Below, one piece after another: positions 22,569 through 35,050 of a stretch of DNA of 64,000 bases (position 1 is its first letter; each line of letters opens with the position of its first letter). The notes below the pieces were generated by a model. It made no database searches. It saw only the letters and a program-made list of their open reading frames with translations, and was not told where the DNA came from. The translations under genes and the position numbers were made by a program. Origin of the DNA: Prosapia bicincta (Eukaryota; Arthropoda; Insecta; Hemiptera; Cercopidae); the NCBI GenBank assembly GCA_036971475.1, contig JBAIZL010000002.1, positions 127,197,033 through 127,261,032 on the forward strand, in the 5' to 3' direction.

Positions 22569-24690
22569 TAATGCAGAAAATGAAGACGCAAGTCATGAAA
22601 ATAAGAATTAGAATATTTACACAGAAGAAAGTGTTATAAAGAAATTAATCACAAGTTTACAAAATGAGTTTACTAAATTTCATAAATTTTAAAATTGCTA
22701 ATTTTAACACTACATCTGACAGGCCTCATTTGAACCCAAGTGATATTGTCAACTACAGATCAAAATAAAATTATGATACTGTACCATCTGATAAATGAAA
22801 CAAAAGCTGAAAATGTAAACTTTAATTTTTGTGTTATAAAATTATATAGAATGTTTTTTTATCCTACAAAAATGCTTGCAAATTATTGATGTTCAACAAG
22901 TTTGCATATTTTATCTACTTGGAAATAGTAAACCTATGTTTTGAAAGGTTTAATTTACCAAAGTTAATCTGACATCTCTACCCTGTTTCTGAACAAAATG
23001 ACCCTTGTAGAAAACATCCACATAATATTTTGCTTGGTTTGAAGTTTGAAAAATAGCAACAACATTTTTTGTTTTCGTTTAAAGCATTTTGTAAGAATTT
23101 ATGACCTAGTATTAAACGGGAAATTGTTATGAAATGAAATACCAAGGATATCTGTTCCTATTAAAATCTCAGTTTAGAAAATTATAGACACTTTCTAAAA
23201 AAATGTTTTTCAAGTAATTTTTTTCATAATTTCTCACATTTTTTGAAAATTCTCTTGTTTTATGTGAAAAACTAAACTCCACATTAAAAATTAACATGAC
23301 ACACCCCTCCCTAGTATATTGAAAGTTTAGGCTTTTCAACTAAACAATCCATCTTTGACAAAGTATCTCTCACGCTTTCATAATTCTGATTTTTGAGAAA
23401 AGTTTTTAATATTTATCAAAAATATTAACAGTTTAAAATAAATATTTAAAAAAGTGACTAAAGTTGAAAACTATCAATATTTTTACAAGTTACTATTCCA
23501 ATTGTTATTCCCAAGTATGAACATTAGTTACCCAGGTTTTAGTATAAGACTGTAAGGAAATACTAAGTGCGCAGAAAGACTCCCGCATACTAGCCTAGTC
23601 AGATAAGGTGGAACAGACTACTAACTTTTTTTCAGGAGACAATTTATTTGTAAAAGGAATTCCTTATTTTAAAATATTGAAACACTAAACACGAAGTAAC
23701 CAAACCTCTTTGTTCTTTATAGGATACATTTAATTTTTTCAATACTACTAATATAATCTGTATTGTAGTTGGCAACAAATAAATGTTGCCAGTTGGCAAC
23801 AAATAAATGTTGCCAACAAAACATCAGTTTTATAGCAAACAATTGTTGACAGAAAAAGGTTTCTTGCTAGCTAGCTTAACACAAAGTATTGAATGATATA
23901 AAAAGGTTTTTGCTGCAGCAGCACAACTTATTTAGTATTAAAAGAACGAAGATAATCGTTAAAACTATCACTAGGGAAAAGGTATAAGTAGTGGACCGTA
24001 TTGTTAATAGATTTAAATGAAGATCCCATTGACCCTCAGTCAAGAGAGTTATTGAGAAATGGAAGCTTTAAAAACTTCTTTTAAAATGTCTGTTTATGGT
24101 TGTTTAGTGTCTGTTATACAACTGATTATTGATAATTATAAGAGCTAAAATTGCAAAGGAAGATCCAAAATTAGAAATTAGAGGATTAAAATTAGAAAAT
24201 CTATTCCAGTTCTCAGTGACCTTGTGATTATTTGGAATTGGAGATAACTCAAGCTAAGCTGTTTGTTTAAAATTGACAAGTCTACAAACATATGGGTAAA
24301 TAGTTATACCTTTTTAGAGAATTTACATACATAGTATAGACTGGACAATGAATACCACAAAATGAAACAAATTATTTTAAAGATATCAGTTGAAATAGAT
24401 TCATATTTTTCAAGTATTTAGTTCAGTTCTCTTTCAAGTTGGCATTACAAAAAACCCATTATCTTAGAGATATGCTATTTGCAGCTTGTGGTGGTTGCCA
24501 ACATGAAAGACGCAGAAATATATCTTTAGAATCCTATATGGGTAGATTCCTTTGATCTTTACCAACTTCTTTAGGAAACATAATTTGTGACATCAAAGTA
24601 TTTTTGTTGTCAATAAATATGAAAACGCTGGTTAATATACTTTCTACCCATGAAATGGGTTGCTGATAAATTATACAAAATAACAATAAG
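22569..24690. other. Unrecognised AT-rich DNA
   Basis: No coding signal recognised. At 23768-23815 a 24-bp palindrome-like unit (GTTGGCAACAAATAAATGTT followed by GCCA) occurs twice in tandem. Confidence 0.4.
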
Positions 24691-24699
24691 AAAAATAAA

Positions 24700-25823
24700 T
24701 TCAGATTTATTTAGGTGTTATTAACAACTGTTCCTTATTATTATTTTTTTCACATAAAGTACTTGGGATAAAATCCAACTTGACGCTCAAACATATGAAT
24801 TTGACTTTTCGAGTATACTTTCCACAACGTCGTTCTGTGACATTGGGTGCTGGCCAGTGACTGATGTTGTGATAGTGAATATTTTCTAAAATTCTTGCTA
24901 TTTGTCTCTGATATGGTGGTTTTCCATGTCTTTTCAATAAAGTAATGGCCAAGATTATTGTGAAATGCAAAAGCTGTTGAGTAGCCGGAGCTCCAGGCAG
25001 TAATTTACTATTGAGTAACTATGCACTTACTACACTACCAGCCATATTCTTTGGCCACCACCATATTCTTTGTTTTATTCCAGTTCAACTGGTACCAATG
25101 CCTTGATTTAATAGATTGACCCCCATTTCCTTATTATATTTAGGAAATATAGTTGGTTCAGATAACTGGAATTTAGATTTTTTTTTTTTTTACCATTGGC
25201 TTGTTTTTCCTACAGAAAAACTCTCACAGCTACAAAGCTGACATTATTATCATGCCAATGTAACAACATAATGTTAGCAACATAATCAGCTGTCCAAAGA
25301 GCAATGATGCTCGTTCTTCTTTTTCTGTTTGATGGTTTTAACGGTACAGTGTTTAATTCTATCAGCTCTAATAATGCCTTTTGCACAAATCTCTATTTCT
25401 ACCAAGTATTTGTAAGAACTAAAGTTGTGTAGTTATCAATACCAGTGTATAAAAAAAAAAAACGAATAAAATTTATAATTATTTCGGATAGTGTGTTGTC
25501 CGACTGCATAGCATCCGATATATTGTTTATATGATTATAAATACAAGACAAACTATTCCCTTTGTCAGTCACATGGTCAAATTTGTTACCTGTATTGTTA
25601 CGAGTAAAATTATAGCATATACATTAATTATTATACAAGTATATAGTAGGGAATGAAACTGACCGTTCTTTGAGGTTATGTTGACGACAAATCATGCATC
25701 CAGTCAGTTCAGTAGACTGTCTGGGAAGCTCTAATAACCATCATAACCTTCAAAAACAAAAATTCCCCATGGTAGGAATTAAAATTCTTGCGTCTGATTA
25801 ATCGAGCTCTATGCACTAATGGG
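24700..25823 (-). pseudogene. piggyBac-like element relic
   Basis: Read from right to left: near 25440, TGIDNYTTL resembles the catalytic Asp motif (DNYFTS). IIRADRI and CPL-like segments follow, then WHDNNVSFVA, then EPTIFPKYNKEMGVNLLNQ (the conserved YN..MGGVD motif), then IKQRIWWWP. The C-terminal tail ends with RRCGKY, a decayed Cys-rich domain. Stops and frameshifts are frequent. The right end reads, on the - strand, TTAA CCCATTAGTGCATAGAG, as expected for a piggyBac terminus (element end 25823, TTAA at 25824-25827). The left terminus was not found. Confidence 0.75.
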
Positions 25824-25827
25824 TTAA

Positions 25828-26160
25828 TGAAAAAATGAGCTTTTAAAAAAAGATATTTGAATTTTTTTTAAGTCAACATTTTTTAATCAATATCTACAAG
25901 TTTTCTGTTTTCCTAAAGACTTTGCATTGCTATGGATGATAATTGTTTTGCAAATATTTATTACATTTAGAAATAAATTAATAAACTACTATCAACCCGT
26001 TTTCTTTATAAGACATATTAATATGTTTTCAATATCATAATATAGCTAAAAGTAACTGATTAGGACAATTTTGGTTTTAAAAAATTAAATTTTCAAACAT
26101 ATACTGAAGGGTTCCATCTTTGGTATACACTATTGCATTACCACACAGATGATTGATATC
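25828..26160. other. AT-rich DNA without recognised features
   Basis: No coding signal or repeat recognised. Confidence 0.4.
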
Positions 26161-26290
26161 ATGTAAGATCATAAATATGGATTCTATTTTTTGTTTGTTA
26201 TTGTATTATATTATAATAGATATATAATTAGACTAAATAGTTTTGTTTTGAGAATCATACAAATTAGGCCATTATTTACACTTAAATTCT
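26160..26290. repeat. Left arm of a distant inverted repeat
   Basis: Matches 27700-27840 in inverted orientation over about 120 bp, including ATATATAATTAGACTAAAT and GAGAATCATACAAATT. The arms enclose a mariner-like relic. Confidence 0.6.
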
Positions 26291-26999
26291 AGAAATTTAT
26301 TTAAATCTGTTTTACATTGATTTAGTAGCTATGAGTTCATACATGTATTTGGAGGTGGCTATAGTTGTATTTCAGTAACCATAAGTACATGGTTAGATAT
26401 GATGTAAAACAAATTAAATACTGTTGTGGATTATTAAAAAAAAATTATACTTTGGCAATTTTTTTTATTTTTAATTTTTGTTTGAATTGAATATTTATAC
26501 GTGTAAGAGGACATCTATCGGGTCAGCTATTATGTTCAAAAATACTAAATTAAGTTTAGCTAAAGTTAACATGACATTCATTGACTGTTAGGAAAAACTT
26601 ATAGAGCCAGAATTGATTTGAGAGATAACTGTTTCTCACATGGACAATTTTATGTTGCACGTTATAAGGCATAGACCTTCCCAAACTTGGAGGAGAACCA
26701 TTATGTACATAAATAGGTTTTGAAATAATCAAATTATCAGCGAAAATTAAAAATAATATATCCAACACATTTAGTAGATATTTTGATATATTTTTTAATA
26801 AAAAATGTTTTGTACTTATTACATTCATTTCAAACTCGTTGACTAGTATTTGGACCTTTTTCAGATAAATCAATGTGCATTTCAAAAATTTTTTAAAAAT
26901 TGTTAAATTTTATAGAAAAAAGGTATTATTAGTAAAATAATATACGAATTAGTATACTAATAATATACCAATTAGTATAATATACTCCGTTTGGTTTAG

Positions 27000-27660
27000 A
27001 CAAGGTCGGAGGAAAGTCTCTACAGTGTGACAGTAACGACTCCAATTAACCATTACCGTTTGGCCATCTTCTTCGAAAAAATACCGTCCCCACACAAAAC
27101 GTCAGCAATGGCACACCAAACTGTCACATGAGGGCTGTATAGTGAAGTTCCCGAGGGTTCTTTGCAGCCAAGAGAAAATTCTGTTTGCTTACAGTATCTG
27201 TAAGTGGAAGTGGGTCTCATCCAAAGAAATAAACAAAGCACAGAGGAAAGTTCTGAAGAATTTCTTCACATTCAGTTCTGAGAGTTTCAAAATAGTTTTC
27301 ACTTAATTGCTTGGTAACCATCATTCTGAATGGGTGAATATTAAGCTATCTATGGAGAATTCTTGTTAAATTCATATCAGATAATCCCAGGGCTGCTGAA
27401 TGCCTTGGGGATTGTTGGACGGACACTCTCACACGTGCTACATTTTCCGTCGTTATTGCAGTCCGACTTCGGCAAGTAGGTTTTCTTTTTAGTACTAAGC
27501 CGGTTTGACACTCACAGTTGAATAGTTTTCCTATCAGGAACACAATCATGTCGACTAAGTTTGAATCGAATACGAAACACTCGCTGAGTAGCAATCACAT
27601 AGCCACCTTTACTAATAAACTCCTCTAGAACAAACGCACAATGCTCATCATGCATGATGT
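27000..27660 (-). pseudogene. Tc1/mariner-superfamily transposase relic
   Basis: Read on the - strand: an N-terminal helix-turn-helix segment (FVLEEFISKGGYVIATQRVF, then FKLSRHDCVPDR), a second DNA-binding segment (TTENVARVRVSVQQSPR, then LTRILHR), and the start of the DDE domain with SPHVTVWCAI and FFEEDGQTVMVN-like residues in shifted frames. This matches a widespread insect family of Tc1/mariner-like transposases that carry VTVWCAI. The frame is broken several times and the sequence ends near 27000, before the last catalytic residue. Confidence 0.75.
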
Positions 27661-27699
27661 ATACTGAAAATGGCATGTACACTGGTTTCAAACAATACC

Positions 27700-27840
27700 C
27701 CTATAAATAAAATACCCATGTAAATAATAGCCCAATTTGTATGATTCTCAATAAAAAACAATTTAGTCTAATTATATATCTATTACATTCAAATAATACA
27801 TTGACACACAAAAATAGAATTCATGTTCATTAACCTTTGA
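27700..27840. repeat. Right arm of a distant inverted repeat
   Basis: Inverted partner of 26160-26290. The pair could be long terminal inverted repeats of the enclosed element or unrelated repeat copies. Confidence 0.6.
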
Positions 27841-28557
27841 AGATGTTTTCAACTCATAGCATTTTACTTAATATTGTACAGTAAATAAAGTAATATAACG
27901 TATCTGTTAAAACAGCTGTTGTGCAAACTACCCTAAGAACTTAAGAATCTGTGCCTAAAATAGAAATGGACTTAATTATCAAAAAATTGTGACTTATTTT
28001 CACAAATAATTGCATATTAGATGAATTGTAATTACAAGTAAATAATGTATTTTAGAGATCATTTACTTTAAAAAAGTGTCATCTGCATAAAAATGACATG
28101 TCATGTGATAAAATAATATTCGTCTTACTTCTTTGTTTTATGTTCTTCAAAAAATGATTCCTGCAAAAGTATTTTAAACAAGCAGGTTATTTTTCCTCTG
28201 CCTTTGTTAAATAACTTTGAGCATACTATGGTGAGAATTTTTAGAAACAAGTCACAGCGATCGTTTGTGGAACATACAAGGTCGTAGACAGTTGAGATTC
28301 CTGCAGGTATTATAGGTACATTACTGTCACTGTGAATCAGTTATGCTAGACAAGATCTAAGGGTAAGCCCTAACAAAAATATTTGGTGTAAAGGAAATTT
28401 TTTATTCTTTTGCACTACAGTTTTGATAGGCTAGCTATGTGATGTTGGCCTTATCTGACACCTGTTTCTGGTATTAATCCCATGACTAAGCGTTCTGCAG
28501 CGATGTGGGGGAGGGGGGTAAAGTGTTGGCCACTGGTCAGTTAGAGCTGTCCTAACA
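27841..28557. other. Unrecognised AT-rich DNA
   Basis: Nothing convincing. A short G-run (28507-28518) is present. Confidence 0.4.
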
Positions 28558-28589
28558 GTGTTACAATTTTTAGCAGTATATTTACTTTT

Positions 28590-28953
28590 GGGGCCAGTAA
28601 TAATCAAACATTTTTGGTCTTATACGCTCCAAAATAAAACAAAAATGTCATACTGTTATAAAAATTACATTCAGACTATGAAATCGATCCCAAACACAGG
28701 AGATTTATTCAAACCAGAGGTGATTTCATACTACAACTTATCAAAGGAAGGAGTTGATAGAATGAAGGAATACTCAGTAAAAAGAGTGAGTAACATAGCC
28801 AATTACTATGTTCAGATCATAAATAAGAAAAAAGCTGGAATGAAAATTGCTAGAAGAATATTCATCACCGAGTTAGCAAAGGCAATTGCAAGGCTTATCT
28901 TTTTGAAAGAGCTTCAATTGGAAATGTATCCATACTGCTCAAGCAGAGTATAA
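28590..28953 (+). pseudogene. piggyBac-like transposase fragment
   Basis: The open frame encodes a stretch with FKPEVISYYNLSKEGVDRM, which corresponds to the conserved piggyBac motif (PEVI.YYN.TKGGVD with the third catalytic Asp), preceded by SYTLQNKTKM (compare SY.PKK.K.V) and followed by KKAGMKIARRIFITELAKAI, the region after the membrane-like helix. The WP-containing helix between them is missing. It is closer to the Trichoplusia-type piggyBac branch than to the other relics here. Termini were not identified. Confidence 0.7.
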
Positions 28954-29009
28954 AAAATATATATTTGGTCAAGAATGTCCTTTCAGAGTCAAAATCCACG
29001 TAAAATTGT

Positions 29010-31030
29010 TCCAATCATGAAAAGTTTTTATAAAATTTATTTTTACTTAAAAATGTATTGATAAAAACTATTCATGGAAATTTAATGCCTACTGCTTATA
29101 TAAAATCTAATTGTTTGAAGTGGAACTTGAACAGGATTTGATTTCATTTGAGACAATCTTAGACAGTTTAAGTGATTAATAAGATTCACCGAGTGTAATA
29201 GACTACAAAATTCAAAAAAATCTTAGAGGTAAGACCCCACAATGCGTGTACTGTCAAATGATGAAAAACCGTTTATGACGCAGAAGAGTCGGTAATGTAA
29301 CATCAATCTGTCAAAAGCATACTAGATCGAAGGTCTCAATTTACCTGATGTGGCATGAAGGAAATTAAAATAATGGTTAGTTTACTATGTGCCGTATCAT
29401 TTTAATTCTGATCATCTATACATTTCCTGTCAATTAATTTTAAATATTTTCTTACTGCTAAGTTGTTATAAAATTTGTAAATTGTGTACCTAAAAATATA
29501 TTTTTAAATGAAAATGTTTGCTATAATTAATGAGTTTGTAAATGTTAGGGGTTGTCTGTAGTCTCAACCATTTATGTTACGAAACAGGGCTCGACCAATC
29601 GCGGGTTAAAAATTTAATGATCTATTCATCAATTAATATTTTTTTTCAGAAGTATAACAATAATGAATTTTTAACCATTAAATTAAAAATTCTTTGTACT
29701 TTTCTGCCTTGGCCAACATCTTCATCACAAAAATTAATATTATTTAGAAGCAATTTAAACAGGATACAAAACTTATCTGTTTTGTAATGATTGACACAAT
29801 ATTTCAGATTTACTCCAATACAATTAAATTGTTGGTAGTTTAACTAGGCCCATCCAGAAAACTATTCCAAAAATTATTTTATTCCATTGTAAGTAGTAAC
29901 ACTCTATTTCATCAATATTGAACTGTGTGATGAAGCTTGTTAAAGCAGCTTATTTGTCTCTGACATGATCAGTCACAATTTTTTCATGAACAAATTATAC
30001 AAAGGAGTCAAATGGAGTAAAGTATTGAAATGGATTGTATTACTTTTATCTGGATTTATTGTAACATTAATATTTTCTGGGTTTATAAACATTGATTTAC
30101 GTACCCATCATGATAATCCCAAGTTTAAATATCTTCTATGATGTCTCCGATATTTTCATCTCCAATGTCTAATGCTAGGACTAGCAATATCACTGACAGC
30201 TCATAAATTAATTTTCACTGCTATCTGATTCATTTGAATCTTCAGGTAAAAACGCTAGGTCTTCATCAGAATTATATTCAAAATAGGAAATTTCTCTATA
30301 ATTTTTCAGTATAAATTGGTGATAATTATTTCCCTTTGCTACGTAATTGATTTTAGTAACAAAAAATAATATGCCAGAGAATGTCTGTAGGAGTTTGAAA
30401 ACAAATTACAAAACTTCCGTTTATGCTTTGAAAATTAAAAATTTTGGAAAATACCAATCTCCTCTCCAAGATACATGTAAAACGTTACAAATTCAACGTT
30501 TAGCTTTATTTTGTTGACATAGTAACTCACAAAATGCCTCGAAATGTAATTAAACCTGCTTTTGACTTCCAAAAAACTACAAATTTTGAAAAAACTATCA
30601 TAAATTCCACAATGATTTATGTAGTAGGTCCTATTGTTTGTATGCCAAGTTAGGCATAAAAGGTGTTTAAATATTCATTCCAATATTTTCTTTTTTGTAT
30701 GTGGAATAGTGTCTGGGTTAGTTTTTGTCTTTAAGAGTAATGTTTTGGATTACTACTGCAAAAAAAATAATATGTATGTTTGAGTTTTATAATTGCATAA
30801 AGTTTGTGTACCGGGTAAAACACGTTTATAGTGCTTTGTTAAAGCTGATATTTTTCAAAATGTATAATTTTGTGGGAGTCACTGCAAGTTTTAATACATT
30901 TCAAGGCATTTTGTGGGGTATTAACTTGAAAAAAATTATGCCGAAACGTTGAGTTGTTAAAGTTTTAGATGTGGCATGGAGAGGAGGAAATTACTATTTT
31001 CCAAAAAAAGACTCACTTGGACATGACACA
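29010..31030. other. AT-rich DNA with dispersed repeats
   Basis: 29163-29215 is a short copy of the PLE-terminal sequence (AAGTGATTAATAAGATTCACC onward). 30430-30620 and 30850-30960 belong to the dispersed family described for 5760-5950. No genes recognised. Confidence 0.4.
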
Positions 31031-31039
31031 GAAACATAA

Positions 31040-31806
31040 CCACCAAAAACACAAACAATGAAATTAAAATCACTGCAAACATAAAACAAAACCTCAACTA
31101 AACAACGTCACGTTCACAAAGCAGACAATGGCAACATTACACTAATTATTAATACAAACAGCCTAGACGACAAAATCAATGATAAAATAATAGTATAATA
31201 CAACTACATACAGACCCAACTGAGAAATACCACAGAACCATAAAAAAACTAATGTATACATGAAAATACATTATCAGAAAAAATAAAATAAAATACCACC
31301 TAAAACAAATCCACCCTAAAATACCTACTCTCAACGCTCTTCCTATAATTCACAAATTTAACTTCCCCATCCGAGCCATCATCAACTACCAAAATTCCCC
31401 TGCACATAAACTAGCAAAATACATGGACAAAATGATCAGACAATCTATTAACTTTAATAAAGAACAGAACGAACCTCATAAATAAAATAAAAGACATAAA
31501 CATACTCCACAATTAAACACTACTATCACTAAACATAATAAACATTTACACCAACATACCTGTATCCGAAATCCTCAAAATCCTAAATACCCAATTAATG
31601 CAAAACAAAATACCAAAAATCGACGGCACCAAAATCCTAAACATCCTCCAAACCATCACCAATCAGAACTATTTCACCCACAACTCAAATTTCTATTCAC
31701 AAACAGATGTACTACCCATGGGAAATTCTATCAGCAGTGTCTCAAGCGAAATTTCCCCACAATACATAGGAAACAGGATTCAGGTGCCAAAACCCAGTAT
31801 GTCTTG
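31040..31806 (+). pseudogene. Penelope-like element, N-terminal and RT part, decayed
   Basis: The translation in shifting frames gives KADNGNITLIINTNSLDDKI, then PTLNALPIIHKFNFPIRAII and YQNSPAHKLAKYMDK, the early RT motifs of PLEs (LPKIHK, RPIV, KLAKYL). From 31598 it gives NYFTHNSNFYSQTDVLPMGN, the motif before the active site. It stops at 31805-31807 before any YVDD, so the element is truncated on the 3' side. Confidence 0.8.
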
Positions 31807-31849
31807 AGGATTCTCAAAGTATGGATCACATGCTGTGCCCCGAAAATAG

Positions 31850-32309
31850 ACGCTCAAGACGATAAGATTCAGGTTATTCATATTGATTTTTACTTCTTTT
31901 TCTCTTCTTATTTGTTAATATTTTTGTGAATTATGCCAGTTTGTTTTTATGATTTTCTGTGATGTACATATAGGCTACTTCGTTTTCTTAGTCTACATTT
32001 TCACAAAATTTTAAGCCTAAAAGATTTTTAATATATAATGATTTAACAACATAATTCAGTCTATACTTTCTTCGGCTTCTTGTTCTTAGATTTAATAAAA
32101 TATATTGTTAATGTCGGAAATATTTTTTTTTGTTTTCAAACAAAATATCACTACCCAGAGGTCATGTAGAACAAATATAAAATGGCAAGGTATTTTTACA
32201 TTTCTTTAATATTCGTGTCTGTCGGAGACTGTTTACATTTTCATTTGGAAGAAACATCTTTACACATAAAGTGTTAAATGGACAACAAATGGTAAATATT
32301 AATACTCTA
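31850..32309. other. Unrecognised AT-rich DNA
   Basis: No coding signal or repeat recognised. Confidence 0.4.
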
Positions 32310-32665
32310 TCTCCTAGAAGAGACAGTACATTTAAATAACTGACTGGTTATTTAAACAATTCTGCTATTGAAACAAAAGTCATACCTGGTGATGTAGAAA
32401 AGAATTGCGAATATGGAAAAAACAACGCTAGGAATATATAAGGTTTAGCACAAATATTTATGTTTTAAAATTTCATAAATATATAAATAACCTCAATTTA
32501 GACACTCATAAAATTTGGTGACAACACCCCATAAGTTATAAAATTATGAAAAAAAGATCAAACCACTTAGAATACATTTTAAAACCATGATTTTTTCATA
32601 AAACTGATGAATATTGTACTACAATAGGATATAGTTACAAAGTATCCTTTCACGAGAGATAGGTT
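32310..32665. repeat. Direct repeat, copy 1 (left of the piggyBac element)
   Basis: Similar in order and wording to 39005-39325, for example ATTAATACTCTATC, AAGTCATACC-TGATGTAGAA and ACACTCATAAAATTT. The two copies lie on either side of the piggyBac-like element. Confidence 0.55.
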
Positions 32666-32739
32666 ATTAAATAAAAATTAATAGTTCACAAATAAATATC
32701 GGATGCAGAAGCTGTTGATGAATAGAATATCGAAATCTT

Positions 32740-32975
32740 GTTGCTGTTCATGACGAGCTGGTTGTTAATTACTTATTACACTTTTGCTATTACTTGCGAC
32801 CAGGCTTTTTGTTAACTAAAAGTTGTTGAATTGTTAACTAACACTTGAAGAAAAGTTTTCATCTTATGACCTTGAGACAAAAACGTTTCCTCCAAATGTA
32901 AGTTAATAATTTAACAACTTTTAGTTATCAAAAAGTCTGGTCACAAGTAATAGCAGAAATGTAATAAGATGTATA
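32740..32975. repeat. Foldback built from two PLE-type terminal arms
   Basis: The arm 32745-32850 and the inverted arm 32885-32975 share GTTAACTAAAAGTTGTTGAA and CTTGCGACCAG-type sequences. A single arm of the same family is at 6095-6230, where it ends in a hammerhead-like motif. Here the core between the arms is lost. Confidence 0.6.
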
Positions 32976-33429
32976 GAACATTCTGAATATGTAACACGTT
33001 TTCTAACACGAGTGATATCTCAAATCCAAGTGCACGGTTACGTGACTGGAGAATAAGGTCTATGTTGTTTTAACCCTTTAAAACCCAAATTATAATATTG
33101 TTGGAAAATTTTTTTTTTTTGTTGCTTTTTATTACTTATTTTGGTAATAAATAAGCAAAAACAAATGTTTTCTTAATTATTCTTTATATAGGTTAAAACA
33201 TGTTTTGTAGCAAAATAGCAACAATGGGCTATTAAGGTCAATTTGTGAAAAAATCTAGAAAACATAAATGTTGCTTTCATTCTACACTGTGTAATTATAA
33301 AATAAAACATTTTGGCTTAGGTCAGTATTTTTATTTATATTTAAAAAGTACATAGAATGAAAATCAACTGTTTGATATAATTAATCCTATTATAATTCCA
33401 GAATATTTTTCTTGAATAATTTAGAACAT

Positions 33430-35048
33430 ATGCTACTTGTTGTGGAACTGCCAAAAACAGTTTTTTGTTTGTGTGAAGCACAGGTTTATGCCACATTTTT
33501 TGCACTTAACTTTAGTAAATCCATTAGAACAGAGTTTGCATCTACCCTTTTTTTCTTCTATCTCTTCCCATTTGGTCAACCTTATATCTCCATTAGGAAC
33601 TGATGTGAACTTCCTCTCTGGCGTTGGTTTTGAGTCTGTAGAATCACATGAAGTAGGTCGTCCTCTTTTTTGACAATTACATTTTTTCCGGCCTCACACA
33701 GTGCAGATGCAATAAATGCTTGGAACTGGACAAGTGAGAATTCAACACGGCGGTTTTTTTGAGCTTTGTTTTTCCTGTAGAACAACCAACCATTTGAAAC
33801 GCAGATAACAATTGCCCAAAATACTATCAGCTTATACCACTTCCCACTACGGATGTTGATCTTATAGAGTTCTATCAACATATCCGCAAAGTTGACCCCT
33901 CCCATGTATTTGTTATATTCTTACACCACATAGGGTCTGGTAAGAGGTACTTTTTTTCTCTCGGTTTTTGACCACCTGGTACACTTTGCAGGTTCAATTG
34001 CAGCATACGAAGAAATAAAGTTGATAGCTCTACTGTCTAACCACCTTATCAAAGCAATGTTGCTATTGCTTTCACTGAGAAATCAACAGTGTTGATGTTG
34101 CTATTGCTCCTCTCCCCACTTCATTTAGATTATCAGGTTTAGTCAATGGACAGTTGCTCAATCTATCAGAACGAATTATTCCGACACTCAGAATTCCTTT
34201 CTGTTTTAACGTTCTTACCAAATAATTTGATGAAAACCAGTTATCAAAATAAACTTTGAAGTTTTGGTGTTCAGGCAGATTTTCGGTTAGGGTTAGTACT
34301 ATGTCACTTGAAAGTCCCAACCCATAATCGGAGCAAGTTCCCTTTCCAACATATATTTCAAAGTCATAGATAATTCCGGAAGAGCCTGCCCTTGTAAAAC
34401 ATTTGAAGCCCCTTTGGGGAGTTTGTTTCTAATATATTGTTTCATGTGGCTTCGACCTTTGAATGGTATCATCTGCTCATCAACAGAGTTGTATTACTCA
34501 GGAGGGACGGATTGCATATTATTTCTAATTTCTCTAATAAGTGGTCTAATTTTAAAGAGTTTGTCATGAGCTGGATCTCCAAAACGCTTTTCATCTGCAT
34601 TATTTGAAAGATGGAAGTATTTTATGAGTAGCTGGAATCTGTTCTTGCTCATTATATCAGCCACGTGATGATAGCGTGAACTATTGGCCCAATATTGCCT
34701 CACACTATGCATATTGACAATTCCCATGTGCAGTAAAATACCAATTGATGGGCATACTGGTTAGATTCAAACGACAAAATCTCAAATATGTTATCACTAA
34801 AAATAATTTAAAATATTCTGCTGGTGTTTTATCATCTACTGGTGGTGGTGGGGGATTTCCTAGCCACTGGGTGTTAGGTGGTACAAAATCATGAGGCACA
34901 AAATTATATGAAGGCCCTCTTTTTCTCTTGGGCTTTGTGTTCGGCTTCCCCTGCCCTTTGGAATTTGTCTTGCGTGGCCTCCCACCTTTATTTTTCGCTA
35001 GTTTATGAGAAGTTGATGGACTCTGGGGTGAAGGTGGAACGTCTATGT
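33430..35048 (-). pseudogene. piggyBac-like transposase, main part, broken
   Basis: Reading leftward from 35048: a basic, low-complexity segment (GGRPRKTNSKG), a domain beginning PPNTQWLGNPPP, then HMGIVNMHSVRQYWANSS, VDEQMIPFKGRSHMKQYI (first catalytic Asp), FKVYFDNWFSSNYL (second), MGGVNFADMLIELYKINIRS (third) and a C-terminal Cys-rich domain (RCKLCSN, VKCKKCGINLCFTQ). All three catalytic Asp motifs can be recognised. The frame is interrupted by a stop after VPPE (near 34494) and by frameshifts near 34720, 34400 and 33910. Confidence 0.85.
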
Positions 35049-35050
35049 TA

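Noticed and set aside
26556..26885. 109-codon frame on the - strand
   Set aside because: AT-rich composition, no family recognised, no splice or start context; left unannotated.
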